A stretch of 64,000 bases of DNA from DASZKW01 sp035552775 (lineage in GTDB: Bacteria; Actinomycetota; Acidimicrobiia; Acidimicrobiales; Palsa-688). Positions 24,656 through 33,281 of this stretch are shown here, in pieces. How positions within the stretch are numbered: the stretch's first letter is position 1; each line of letters begins with the position of its first letter. The notes under the pieces were generated by a model. It saw only the letters and a program-made list of their open reading frames with translations, searched no databases and was not told where the DNA came from. The DNA lies in NCBI GenBank assembly GCA_035552775.1, contig DASZKW010000070.1, positions 1 through 64,000 on the forward strand, read 5' to 3'. Position numbers and translations under genes: made by a program.

Positions 24656-26104
24656 CTAGCCCGCCTCGACGGCGTGGGCCGCCGGCGCCGGCTCGGCGCC
24701 GACCGCGCGCCGGCGACGGATCATGGTGCCCGCCGCGTCGGTGTCATGGACGGTGAGAGCGGTCACGGCGCCGACCAGGGCGATCCCCGCTGCCGCCACG
24801 AACGCGGCGTGGTAGGCCGGCAGATGGACTACCACGTGGCCGCGGACCAACCGGGTCGGTCCCACCGCCGCCACGACGGTGGTGAGCGCCGCCACTCCGA
24901 GTGCCCCGCCGAGCTGGCGCTGGGTGTTGAACAAGGTGGACGCCCTCCCCGTGGCCGCCGGTGAGATGGTCGCGAACGACGCCGCCTGCGCAGGGATGAA
25001 CACCCCCGACATCCCCAGGCCCATGACCGCAAGCAGGAGGCGAGCGAGCCATAGGTTGGTGTGCAACCCGACGAGCGCCAACGTGCCGATCGCGAGGGCG
25101 ACGATCACCAGCCCCCCGGCCATGACCCGGCGGGGTCCGATCAGCGGGTAGAGACGCCTGCTCACGACCTGGGCCCCGCACATCACCCCGACTGCCTCGG
25201 GGAAGGTGCTGAGCCCGGATTGAAGGGCGGAGAGCCCGAGGCCGTCCTGGTAGAACAGCGCCACGAGGTACAGCACCCCTATGAAGGCCACCGACGCCAA
25301 CATGAGCACGACAGTGGTGACGCGGAACAGGCGGTCGCCGAAAAGGCGGAGATCGATGAGGGGCTCGCTCCTGGCCAGTTCCACCCGCACCAGGGCGCCG
25401 AGCAGCACGGCACCCGAAGCGACCGTGCCCACCACCGCCGGCGTCCCCCAGCCGCGGACAGGGCCCTCCGATAGGCCGTACATCAACAAGCCGAGTCCGA
25501 CGCCGGCCAGGGCGAACCCAGGTAGGTCGAATGCGCCCGGATGGCTCTGGCGCTCGCCGGTGAGAAACAAAGCACCGAATGCGAACGCGGCCACGCCGAT
25601 GGGCACGTTCACGTAGAAGACCCACCGCCATGACAGGTCGGTGACGAAGAGCCCGCCGAGCACCGGCCCGAGGGCGGGCGCCAAGGCGGTGGGCACGATC
25701 AGGATGCTCGACGCCCGTACCCGCTCGGCCGGGGGGAAGACCCGGAACAGCATGGCCAGGCCCACCGGGGTCATGAGGCCGCCACCGACACCCTGCAGCA
25801 CACGGAACACGACCAGTTCACCCAGGCTGGTCGCCAGCCCGCACAGCGCCGACGCCCCGGTGAAGATGACGATGGCACCGAGCAGGACCCGCCGCCCCCC
25901 CAGACGATCACCGAGCCAGCCCGAGGTCGGAATAAACACGGCCAGGCTCACGAGGAAGGCGATGGCTACGGTGTCCACCGCTTCGGCGCTGGTGTGGAAC
26001 TGGCGGCCGAGTGTGGGGATGGCGACGTTGACGATGGTGGAGTCCATGATCGCCATGAACATGGCGGCCACGTACACCACGCTCACCGCGATCTTCTGAT
26101 TCAT
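24656..26104 (-). CDS. DHA2-family MFS transporter
   Basis: A 482-residue, roughly 14-helix drug/proton antiporter with MAIMDSTIVNVAIPTLGRQF in helix 1, GWLGDRLGGRRVLLGA in the 2-3 loop and PALGPVLGGLFVTDLSWRWVFYVNVP as motif C. It resembles the EmrB branch and is only distantly like the other MFS gene of this window. ATG at 26104 lies 21 bases after the stop of a truncated GlxA-type regulator, so the two share a transcript. The regulator promoter may now drive the pump. Confidence 0.87.
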   Translation of the reverse strand: MNQKIAVSVVYVAAMFMAIMDSTIVNVAIPTLGRQFHTSAEAVDTVAIAFLVSLAVFIPTSGWLGDRLGGRRVLLGAIVIFTGASALCGLATSLGELVVFRVLQGVGGGLMTPVGLAMLFRVFPPAERVRASSILIVPTALAPALGPVLGGLFVTDLSWRWVFYVNVPIGVAAFAFGALFLTGERQSHPGAFDLPGFALAGVGLGLLMYGLSEGPVRGWGTPAVVGTVASGAVLLGALVRVELARSEPLIDLRLFGDRLFRVTTVVLMLASVAFIGVLYLVALFYQDGLGLSALQSGLSTFPEAVGVMCGAQVVSRRLYPLIGPRRVMAGGLVIVALAIGTLALVGLHTNLWLARLLLAVMGLGMSGVFIPAQAASFATISPAATGRASTLFNTQRQLGGALGVAALTTVVAAVGPTRLVRGHVVVHLPAYHAAFVAAAGIALVGAVTALTVHDTDAAGTMIRRRRAVGAEPAPAAHAVEAG

Positions 26105-26124
26105 CTCGCGAATGGGCACCAGGG

Positions 26125-26313
26125 CTAGAACCCGAACTGGGAGCGCACCGGCGACGCGTGGACCGAGCACACCAGGAGCCGGTACCAATTAACCGCTAAC
26201 TCGGGCCGGTCGGAACCGAAAATCTCGCAGGCGGTTGCGAACTCGAAGGGATAAAAGCCGTCCCCGATCACCACGGCAACGGTCCTGGACCTTGTGGCAG
26301 GATCCTTGTGCAC
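26125..26313 (-). pseudogene. N-terminal fragment of a GlxA-type (DJ-1/PfpI-AraC) regulator
   Basis: Only 62 residues, reading VAVVIGDGFYPFEFATACEIFGSDRPEL and WYRLLVCSVHASPVRSQFGF, then a stop. This matches the first fifth of GlxA-family regulators, which run to about 320 residues with a DJ-1-like domain and an AraC helix-turn-helix. Everything after QFGF is missing and the MFS gene follows at once. It is probably a deletion remnant; a functional microprotein is less likely. Confidence 0.7.
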
Positions 26314-26335
26314 TTAGTCAATCATGCCACTTACA

Positions 26336-26431
26336 AAGGCGAGCGTTGCTACGTCGACAATGCTCTCGCCGGCTCAGACGGTTAACCTGGACCTTCGTTC
26401 CTCGGGGAGTCGACGTAGCAACGCTCGCCTT
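26336..26431. repeat. 23-bp perfect inverted repeat around a 50-bp centre
   Basis: Arms at 26336-26358 and 26409-26431 are perfect reverse complements (core GAGCGTTGCTACGTCGAC). The centre holds GGTTAACC. The element sits between the thiD stop and the truncated regulator gene and encodes nothing. Size and structure suit a miniature transposable element or the fused ends of a lost insertion sequence. A very long RNA hairpin is the alternative. No clear target duplication was seen. Confidence 0.7.
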
Positions 26432-26446
26432 GGTACATGAACAACG

Positions 26447-27367
26447 CTACCGCTTGGGCATACCTGGAGGGCGTGCGTCAGGGTGACCAGCCGCTCGTGG
26501 TGGCACCCCTCGGCTGACCGGCCCCGTGTTCGGCTCCTGGGGGGTGCGGTCCCGGTCCCACACGGCGTAAAAGTGGTGCACGGGCCCGTGGCCGTGGCCG
26601 ACGTCGAGGCGACCAGCGGCGCCGAGCGCGCCCGTGAGGTACGCCTTGGCCGCGCCCACCGCCGTGGACCAGTCAGGGTGGCGGGGCCGGAGGGCGGCTA
26701 TGGCGGCGGACAGCGTGCACCCCGTACCGTGATCTTTGTCGGTCACGACCCGCACGGCGCACAACTCCTCGGTATCCTCGGCACTTGCCAGCACGTCGGT
26801 GCTCGTCCCTTCCAGGCGGGAGCCGGTCGCCAGGTGGCCGCCCTTGAGCAGGACGCGGCGGGCACCGAGGCCGAGCAGGCGGGCGGCCTGGGCGCGCATT
26901 TCGTCCACGCCGGCCGCCTCGATCTCGCCCAGCAGGTCGGCGGCTTCGGGCACGTTTGGGGTGATCAGATCGGCGCGCGGCACCAGCACGTCGCGCAGGG
27001 CATCGACGGCGCCGGCGGCGAGCAGGCGGTCCCCGCTCTTGGCCACCATCACCGGATCGAGCACGACGAACGGCGGATGCCAGCGGTCGAGGGCGGCGCC
27101 GACCGCTCGGACGATCCCCTCGTTCGCCAGCATCCCGATCTTGACCGCGTCGACCCTCACGTCGGCGAGAAGAGTGTCGATCTGGGCGGTCACGAAGTCC
27201 GCCGGCACCTCGTGCACCCCCGTGACCCCGGTCGTGGTCTGGGCCACCACGGCCGTCACGACCGCCATCCCGTAGGCGCCGAGGGCGGAGAAGGTCTTCA
27301 GGTCGGCCTGGATCCCGGCGCCGCCGCTCGGGTCGGTGCCGGCGATGGACAGGACGTTTGGGATCAC
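26447..27367 (-). CDS. thiD: Hydroxymethylpyrimidine (phosphate) kinase
   Basis: A 306-residue ribokinase-fold enzyme that phosphorylates HMP and HMP-P for thiamine synthesis. SIAGTDPSGGAGIQADLKTFSALGAYGMAV binds HMP, VLDPVMVAKSGDRLL is the Mg/phosphate region, and VVTDKDHGTGCTLSAAIAA holds the catalytic Asp/GTGC anion hole (an unusual DKDHGTGC for DTHGTGC). GTG at 27367 overlaps the thiE stop (GTGA). A C-terminal Pro/Arg tail of about 30 residues is extra. Confidence 0.92.
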   Translation of the reverse strand: MIPNVLSIAGTDPSGGAGIQADLKTFSALGAYGMAVVTAVVAQTTTGVTGVHEVPADFVTAQIDTLLADVRVDAVKIGMLANEGIVRAVGAALDRWHPPFVVLDPVMVAKSGDRLLAAGAVDALRDVLVPRADLITPNVPEAADLLGEIEAAGVDEMRAQAARLLGLGARRVLLKGGHLATGSRLEGTSTDVLASAEDTEELCAVRVVTDKDHGTGCTLSAAIAALRPRHPDWSTAVGAAKAYLTGALGAAGRLDVGHGHGPVHHFYAVWDRDRTPQEPNTGPVSRGVPPRAAGHPDARPPGMPKR

Positions 27368-28104
27368 GACCGTGCTCGGCCGCGCATGTCGGCGGTCGGC
27401 GCCCGGAGCCCGGCCGGCGCCGGCCGCAGCCCGCGCCCGGCCGGCGCCTGGCTCGCATCCTCGCCGGCCGGCCAGGCGGCGGCGACCAGTTCGCCGGCCG
27501 CGGCCGCCGGGTCCGGCGCGGCGCATATGGCCGAGACCACGGCGATACCCGCCACGCCGGTGGTGCCCACCGCCCCGGCGTTGCCGGGATCGATCCCGCC
27601 GATGGCGACGATGGGCAGCGTGGACCGGGTGACGATCCCACGCAGGCGGTCGATTCCGATGGGCTGAGCCGCGTCGGGTTTGGTGGCGGTGGCGAACACC
27701 GGCCCGGCGCCGAGGTAGTCGACGGTGCCGGCTGGCATCGCCGCCGCCTGTTGGGCCTGCGCCTCGTCGGTCACCGACCATCCGATCACCAGGTCGGCGC
27801 CGGCGATGCGTCGGGCCTCCGCGGGCGGCAGGTCGGACTGGCCCAGGTGCACACCGGCGGCACCAGCGGCGAGGGCGACGTCGAGGCGGTCGTTGACAAT
27901 CAAGGGAATTCCTGTACCAGCCAGCACCTCGAGCAGGCCCCGGGCCGACTCGTACATGGAACGGGTGGAGGCGGCGCGGTCGCGAAGCTGCACAGCGGTG
28001 ACCCCACCGGTCACCGCGGCGGCGACGGTGGCTTGGACCCCGCGCTCTGCGCAGACGCGCACGTCGGCCACCAGGTAGAGGCCCAGGTCCAGCGGCGCCC
28101 TCAC
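27364..28104 (-). CDS. thiE: Thiamine-phosphate synthase
   Basis: A 246-residue TIM-barrel enzyme joining HMP-PP and thiazole phosphate. The motifs are GVTAVQLRDRAASTRSM, IVNDRLDVALAAGAAGVHLGQSD, GWSVTDEAQAQQAA, YLGAGPVFATATKPDAAQPIG and IVAIGGIDPGNA. It begins with a GTG overlapping the thiM stop. Beyond the barrel is a Pro/Ala/Arg-rich tail of about 30 residues encoded by GGCGCCGGC-type repeat sequence; this does not look like part of the fold. Confidence 0.92.
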   Translation of the reverse strand: MRAPLDLGLYLVADVRVCAERGVQATVAAAVTGGVTAVQLRDRAASTRSMYESARGLLEVLAGTGIPLIVNDRLDVALAAGAAGVHLGQSDLPPAEARRIAGADLVIGWSVTDEAQAQQAAAMPAGTVDYLGAGPVFATATKPDAAQPIGIDRLRGIVTRSTLPIVAIGGIDPGNAGAVGTTGVAGIAVVSAICAAPDPAAAAGELVAAAWPAGEDASQAPAGRGLRPAPAGLRAPTADMRGRARS

Positions 28105-29000
28105 CGCTGCTGGTCCGGCGCGGGATAGCCGGGGGCGGTGGCGGCCGGCGAGGCGCCGGCGCCGGAGGAGGACACGGCGGCAGCGGAATCGGAAGCGGCT
28201 GCTGCCAGGTCCCACAACTCGTCGAGGAGGCGTACGGCGAATGACCCCGGACCGGGGACCGCGCCGGAGCTTGCGCCGGCAGGTGACGCGGCGCGCTGAC
28301 CGGCGGCCGCGAGCACGGCCGATGCCCCCGCCGCTGCCCGCATGGGATCTGCGCCGGCGCCGGCAAAGGCCGCCATCATCCCCCCGAGGGCGCAGCCCAC
28401 ACCGGTGACCCTCGTCATCATTAGGTGGCCGCCGGGCACCTCGACCACCTCTTGGCCGTCGGTGACATAGTCGACGGCACCGCTCACCGCCACGACGGTG
28501 CCCCGTTCCCGGGCCAGGGCGCTGGCTGCGTCAACGGCGTCGACCGACCCGGCCACGGAGTCGACTCCCCGTCCAGCCGAGCCCGTCACGCCGGCCAGGC
28601 TCATGATCTCCGAGGCGTTGCCGCGAACGATCGCCGGCGAGTGCTCGAGGAGCCGGCGGGCCAGGGCGGTGCGGTGCTCGAGGGCGCCCACGGCGACGGG
28701 GTCGAGCACCCATGGGCGCCCGCCGTCGTGGGCACCGGCCGCGGCAGCGAGCATGGCCCGGTCCCGCTCCTCCGACAGTGTGCCCAGGTTGACCAGTACG
28801 GCGCCGGCGATGCTGGCGAATGCCGCCGATTCCTCGGCGTTTTCCACCATGGCCGGTGACGCCCCGATGGCGAGCAGGACGTTGGCGGTGAAGCCGGCCA
28901 CGACGATGTTGGTCAGGCAATGCACCAGCGGTTGTGCTTGGCCGACGGCGGCAAGGCCGGCGGCCACGTCCGGATCGGGCCACGTGGTCATGGATGTCAT
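28101..29000 (-). CDS. thiM: Hydroxyethylthiazole kinase
   Basis: A 299-residue salvage enzyme that phosphorylates 4-methyl-5-hydroxyethylthiazole. PLVHCLTNIVVAGFTANVLLAIGASPAMVENAEE is the strongly conserved N-terminus, VLDPVAVGAL and IVRGNASEIMSLAG follow, and VTGVGCALGGMMAAF is the anion-hole region. The normally conserved Thr-Gly-x-Gly-Cys is kept. First gene of thiMED; no TPP riboswitch was recognised in the 120 bases upstream. With no thiC or thiG nearby, the operon reads as salvage. Confidence 0.92.
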   Translation of the reverse strand: MTSMTTWPDPDVAAGLAAVGQAQPLVHCLTNIVVAGFTANVLLAIGASPAMVENAEESAAFASIAGAVLVNLGTLSEERDRAMLAAAAGAHDGGRPWVLDPVAVGALEHRTALARRLLEHSPAIVRGNASEIMSLAGVTGSAGRGVDSVAGSVDAVDAASALARERGTVVAVSGAVDYVTDGQEVVEVPGGHLMMTRVTGVGCALGGMMAAFAGAGADPMRAAAGASAVLAAAGQRAASPAGASSGAVPGPGSFAVRLLDELWDLAAAASDSAAAVSSSGAGASPAATAPGYPAPDQQR

Positions 29001-29120
29001 AGCGAAGTCACCGGCATCTCTCGAATTTACTTGTGGCAGGCCACGATGTGTCCGGCAACACCAGCTTGCCGCTGGATTCGTCCCGTCGTTGCCAGAGTTG
29101 GGTTACCGGCGCCCGGCTGC

Positions 29121-30236
29121 TCAGGCGAGGAGCACGGCCGGGTCTGTCGCCGCGAGCCCGTGGGCACCGGCCACCGCCGGCTGGGTGAGCATCCCGTCGT
29201 GGGTGTTGAGCCCGAGGCCGAGGGCGGGGTCCGAGCCCAGGGCGGCGCGCCAGCCGTGGGCGGCGATGGCCAGGGCATAAGGAAGGGTGACGTTGGTCAG
29301 GGCAAAGGTGGACGTGTGGGGCACGGCGCCGGGCATGTTGGCCACGCAGTAGTAGAGCGAAGCGGCCACGGCGAACGTCGGTTCGGCGTGGGTGGTGGGG
29401 TGCGAACCCTCGAAGCAGCCGCCCTGGTCGATGGCGATGTCGACCAGGACCGACCCGGGCTTCATGCGCCCGACCAAATCGCTGGTGATCAGCTTGGGGG
29501 CGCGGGCCCCGGGGACGAGCACGGCGCCGATGACGAGGTCGGCGTCGAGCACGGCCCGCTCGATCTCGTAGGTGTTCGAGGTGATGGTCTGGAGGTGGCC
29601 CTGGTAGATCCGGTCGGCACTGCGCAACTTGTTGACGTCGCGGTCGAGGACGAGCACCTCGGCCTGCATGCCGAGGGCGATGGCCGCCGCGTTCATGCCC
29701 GACACGCCGGCGCCGAGCACCACCACCTTGGCCGCGTACACCCCCGACACCCCGCCCATGAGCACTCCCCTGCCACCGCCGTCGGCTTGGAGATGATGGG
29801 CGCCCACTTGGGGGGCCATGCGCCCCGCCACCTCCGACATCGGCGCCAGCAGGGGCAGCGAACCGTCCGCCAACTGCACGGTTTCATAGGCGATGGCCGT
29901 GATGCCCGACGCCAGCAGAGCCTCGGTGCACGACCGGGAGGCCGCCAGGTGGAGGTAGGTGAAGAGCACCAGGTCCTTGCGGAGGCGGTGGTACTCGACC
30001 TCGACGGGTTCTTTGACCTTGAGGATCATCTCTGCGTCGCCCCATACCTCCTCGACGTCGTCGACGATGGTGGCGCCGGCAGCGACGAAGTCGGCGTCGG
30101 GTAGCGCCGAGCCGGCCCCGGCTCCGCGCTGCACCAGGACCCGGTGGCCGGCCCTTGACAGCTCGTGGGCGCCGGCAGGTGTCAGCGCCACCCGGTACTC
30201 GTTGTCCTTCACCTCGGTGGGAACGCCGACGTTCAT
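29121..30236 (-). CDS. ald: Alanine dehydrogenase
   Basis: A 371-residue NAD-dependent enzyme for L-alanine to pyruvate plus ammonia. MNVGVPTEVKDNEYRVALTPAGAHEL opens the catalytic domain, FTYLHLAASR holds the catalytic His, and GGVSGVYAAKVVVLGAGVSGMNAAAIA is the Rossmann loop. IDQGGCFEGSHPTTHAEP and NMPGAVPHTSTFALTNVTLPYAL close the sequence. ATG at 30236 follows a GGAG about 14 bases upstream. It lies just downstream of an aldehyde dehydrogenase gene in the same direction, so both probably share a transcript. Confidence 0.95.
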   Translation of the reverse strand: MNVGVPTEVKDNEYRVALTPAGAHELSRAGHRVLVQRGAGAGSALPDADFVAAGATIVDDVEEVWGDAEMILKVKEPVEVEYHRLRKDLVLFTYLHLAASRSCTEALLASGITAIAYETVQLADGSLPLLAPMSEVAGRMAPQVGAHHLQADGGGRGVLMGGVSGVYAAKVVVLGAGVSGMNAAAIALGMQAEVLVLDRDVNKLRSADRIYQGHLQTITSNTYEIERAVLDADLVIGAVLVPGARAPKLITSDLVGRMKPGSVLVDIAIDQGGCFEGSHPTTHAEPTFAVAASLYYCVANMPGAVPHTSTFALTNVTLPYALAIAAHGWRAALGSDPALGLGLNTHDGMLTQPAVAGAHGLAATDPAVLLA

Positions 30237-30250
30237 AGGTTTTCTTTCTC

Positions 30251-31699
30251 CTACTCCAATGCGGACATGACGTGCTTTATGCGGGTGTAATCCTCGAGCC
30301 CGTACAGCGAAAGGTCCTTGCCGTAACCCGAGTGTTTGAACCCTCCGTGCGGCATTTCGGCCACGATCGGGATATGGGTATTTATCCACACCGCGCCGAA
30401 ATCGAGCCGGCGGGACACGCGCAGGGCGCGAGCGTGGTCGCGGGTCCACACGCTCGATGCCAGGCCGTATTCCACGGCGTTGGCCCAGGCGACGGCTTGG
30501 TCCTCGTCGTTGACACGTTGCACGGTTATCACCGGGCCGAAGATCTCGGTGGTGGCGAGCTCGTCGCCCTGCTCGACGCCGGCCACAATCGTGGGGGGGA
30601 AAAGAAAACCCGGTCCCGGTGCCGCTTGGCCACCGGTAACGACCACGGCGTGGCTGGGTACCCGGTCGAGGAAGCCGGATACCCGCTCCAGCTGGGAAGC
30701 GTTGTTGAGGGGCCCGAATGCGGCATCGGCGACGTCGGTCCCCCCGAATATCGTCTCCCGGGCGGCCGAGGCCAGCGCGGCCACGAGGTCGTCGTGCACC
30801 GAAGTTCCGGCGAGCACCCTCGTCGCCGCCGTGCAGTCCTGGCCGGTGTTGAAGAATCCGGCGCCGGCGATGCCCTCCGCCACGGTGGCGGCGTCGACGT
30901 CGTCGAACACGATCACCGGCGCCTTGCCCCCCAGCTCAAGGTGCACCTTCTTCAGGTCGGCGGCCGCGGCCTGGGCGACCTCGCGCCCGGCGCGCACGCT
31001 GCCGGTGATCGAAACCATCCTGGGACCGGGATGGCTGACCAGGGCCCTGCCCGTGTCGCGGTCGCCGCATACGACGTTGAGCACACCGGGGGGCAGCACC
31101 TCGGCGGCCATCTCGGCCAGCATCAGGGCGGTGACCGGGGTGGTGTCGGAAGGCTTGAGCACCACCGTGTTGCCGGCGGCGATGGCGGGGGCGATCTTCC
31201 AGATGGCCATCATGAGCGGGTAGTTCCACGGCGTCACCTGGGCGCACACGCCGATGGGTTCGCGCCGTATCCAGCTGGTGTGACCCCGCATGTACTCGCC
31301 CGCTGAGCGACCCTCGAGCACCCGGGCCGCGCCCGCGAAGAATCGCACCTGGTCGATCGAGGGTGGCAGCTCCTCGGTCCTGGTCAGCGCCAGCGGCTTG
31401 CCCGTGTTGCGGCCCTCGGCGACGACGAACTCCTCGGCCCGTGACTCGAGGCCGTCCGCCAGGCGGAGCAGGGCCATGCTGCGCTCGGCCGGCGTGGAGT
31501 CGCGCCAGGTCTCGAAGGCGTCGGCGGCCGCCCGGCAGGCGGCGTCGACGTCGGCCGCATCCGACAGGGGGGCTTCGGCGTAACCCTTGCCCGTGCTCGG
31601 GTCGACCACCGACGTGGTCCGCCCCCCGGCGGGTTCCGTCCAGGCACCGCCGACAAAGTTGCGCAGCGTCGTGGACGAAGCTGATTCCAACGGTGTCAT
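30251..31699 (-). CDS. Aldehyde dehydrogenase (gamma-aminobutyraldehyde type)
   Basis: A 482-residue NAD(P)-dependent aldehyde dehydrogenase. PWNYPLMMAIWKIAPAIAAGN and VLKPSDTTPVTAL bind cofactor, KKVHLELGGKAPVIVFDD holds the general base Glu, and GQDCTAATRV the catalytic Cys. EIFGPVITV is the C-terminal motif. The FFNTGQDCTA context is like PatD/YdcW aminobutyraldehyde dehydrogenases. The divergent class III aminotransferase would supply an amino-aldehyde, and the alanine dehydrogenase next door would recycle alanine. Substrate is inferred from sequence style and neighbours. Confidence 0.88.
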   Translation of the reverse strand: MTPLESASSTTLRNFVGGAWTEPAGGRTTSVVDPSTGKGYAEAPLSDAADVDAACRAAADAFETWRDSTPAERSMALLRLADGLESRAEEFVVAEGRNTGKPLALTRTEELPPSIDQVRFFAGAARVLEGRSAGEYMRGHTSWIRREPIGVCAQVTPWNYPLMMAIWKIAPAIAAGNTVVLKPSDTTPVTALMLAEMAAEVLPPGVLNVVCGDRDTGRALVSHPGPRMVSITGSVRAGREVAQAAAADLKKVHLELGGKAPVIVFDDVDAATVAEGIAGAGFFNTGQDCTAATRVLAGTSVHDDLVAALASAARETIFGGTDVADAAFGPLNNASQLERVSGFLDRVPSHAVVVTGGQAAPGPGFLFPPTIVAGVEQGDELATTEIFGPVITVQRVNDEDQAVAWANAVEYGLASSVWTRDHARALRVSRRLDFGAVWINTHIPIVAEMPHGGFKHSGYGKDLSLYGLEDYTRIKHVMSALE

Positions 31700-31830
31700 C
31701 GCATCTCCCACATGTCGTCTCCGGCTACGAGATCATCTCACCTGTACGATCGACCAAGGCGTGCGCTCTGTTCGACGGCGTCACAGGACCGGGACGCCCG
31801 CGTGCACCAAGCCGGCAAAGGAGATCACCT

Positions 31831-33279
31831 GTGGCCCAACCGCAAGACCCGATCGGCCCGGTGAGCGGCGACCCCGCCGGGGCCGGGCACCACGAGACGA
31901 CGGCTCCTGGTGCCCACGACGACGCCCGCATGCAGGAGGCGGCCAAGCGCCACCTGTGGATGCACTTCACCCGGATGAGCACCTACGACGACTCCGACGT
32001 GCCCATAATGGTGCGCGGCGAGGGCCCGTGGGTGTGGGACTCCAAGGGCCGCAAGTACCTCGACGGCCTTTCGGGGCTGTTCACCGTTCAGGTCGGCCAC
32101 GGCCGGCGGGAGCTGGCCGAGGCGGCGGGGCGCCAGGCCGGCGAGCTGGCCTACTTCCCGATCTGGAGCTACGCCCACCCCGCCGCCATCGAGCTGGCGG
32201 AACGCCTGGTTGCGCTGGCCCCCGGGGACCTCAACCGGGTGTTCTTCACCACCGGCGGCGGCGAGGCGGTGGAGTCGGCGTGGAAGCTGGCCCGCCAGTA
32301 CTTCCGCGCCGTCGGCCAGCCCGGCCGCTACAAGGTCCTCTCACGCGACATCGCCTACCACGGCACCACCATGGGAGCACTGTCGATCACCGGGTTGCCC
32401 GGGCTCAAGGCGCCGTTCGAGCCACTGGTCCCCGGCTCGGTCCGGGTGGTAAACACCAACTTCTACCGGGCCCCCGAGCACGCCGGCGACGAGGAGGCCT
32501 TCGGCCGCTGGGCAGCCGACGACATCGAACGGCGCATCGAGATGGAAGGTGCCGGCACCGTCGCCGCCGTGTTCTTGGAGCCGGTGCAGAATGCCGGCGG
32601 TTGCTTCCCCCCGCCCCCCGGTTACTTCGCCCGGGTGCGCGAGATCTGCGACCGCCACGGCGTGCTGCTGGTCTCCGACGAGGTGATCTGCGCCTTCGGC
32701 CGCCTCGGGTCCTACTTCGGCGCCGAGCGCTACGGCTACCGCCCGGACATGATCACCTGCGCCAAGGGCATGACGAGCGGTTACTCCCCCCTCGGGGCGC
32801 TGCTCGTCGACGACCGCATCATGGAGCCGTTCCTGTCGGGCGCGGCCTCGTTCGCCCACGGCTTCACCTTCGGGGGCCACCCCGTGTCGGCCGCGGTCGG
32901 CCTCGCCAACCTCGACGTGTTCGAGAAGGACGACGTCGTCGGCGGGGTGCAACAGCGCCAGGGGGCTTTCCGGGCCGTGCTCGACGGTCTGCGCGACCTG
33001 CCCATCGTCGGTGACGTCCGCGGCGACGGCTTCTTCTACGGCATCGAGCTGGTCAAAGACCGCGACACCAAGGAGGGCTTCGACGACGACGAGTCCGAGC
33101 GCCTGTTGCGCGGCTACCTGTCGGGTGCCCTCTTCGGCGCCGGCCTGATCTGCCGGGCGGACGACCGCGGCGACCCGGTCATCCAGCTCGCCCCCCCGCT
33201 CGTGTGCGACCAGGAGCACTTCGACTTCATCGGCGACGTGCTCAGGACGGTTCTGGCTGAGGCCTGGTCGCGCCTCTGA
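31831..33279 (+). CDS. Class III omega-aminotransferase (pyruvate-dependent type)
   Basis: A 482-residue PLP enzyme. LDGLSGLFTVQVGHGRREL is typical of omega-amino acid:pyruvate transaminases, FFTTGGGEAVESAWKLARQY binds PLP phosphate, YHGTTMGAL contacts PLP, LLVSDEVICAFGRLG holds the PLP Asp, and the Schiff-base Lys is in TCAKGMTSGY. It should move the amino group of putrescine, GABA or beta-alanine type substrates to pyruvate, giving alanine. GTG at 31831 has a strong aaaggag 6-7 bases upstream. It is divergent from the aldehyde and alanine dehydrogenase genes. Confidence 0.88.
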   Translation: MAQPQDPIGPVSGDPAGAGHHETTAPGAHDDARMQEAAKRHLWMHFTRMSTYDDSDVPIMVRGEGPWVWDSKGRKYLDGLSGLFTVQVGHGRRELAEAAGRQAGELAYFPIWSYAHPAAIELAERLVALAPGDLNRVFFTTGGGEAVESAWKLARQYFRAVGQPGRYKVLSRDIAYHGTTMGALSITGLPGLKAPFEPLVPGSVRVVNTNFYRAPEHAGDEEAFGRWAADDIERRIEMEGAGTVAAVFLEPVQNAGGCFPPPPGYFARVREICDRHGVLLVSDEVICAFGRLGSYFGAERYGYRPDMITCAKGMTSGYSPLGALLVDDRIMEPFLSGAASFAHGFTFGGHPVSAAVGLANLDVFEKDDVVGGVQQRQGAFRAVLDGLRDLPIVGDVRGDGFFYGIELVKDRDTKEGFDDDESERLLRGYLSGALFGAGLICRADDRGDPVIQLAPPLVCDQEHFDFIGDVLRTVLAEAWSRL

Positions 33280-33281
33280 CC

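Noticed and set aside
29001..29120. TPP riboswitch upstream of thiM
   Set aside because: The conserved CUGAGA and ACCUGAUCUGG-type elements are absent on the minus strand.
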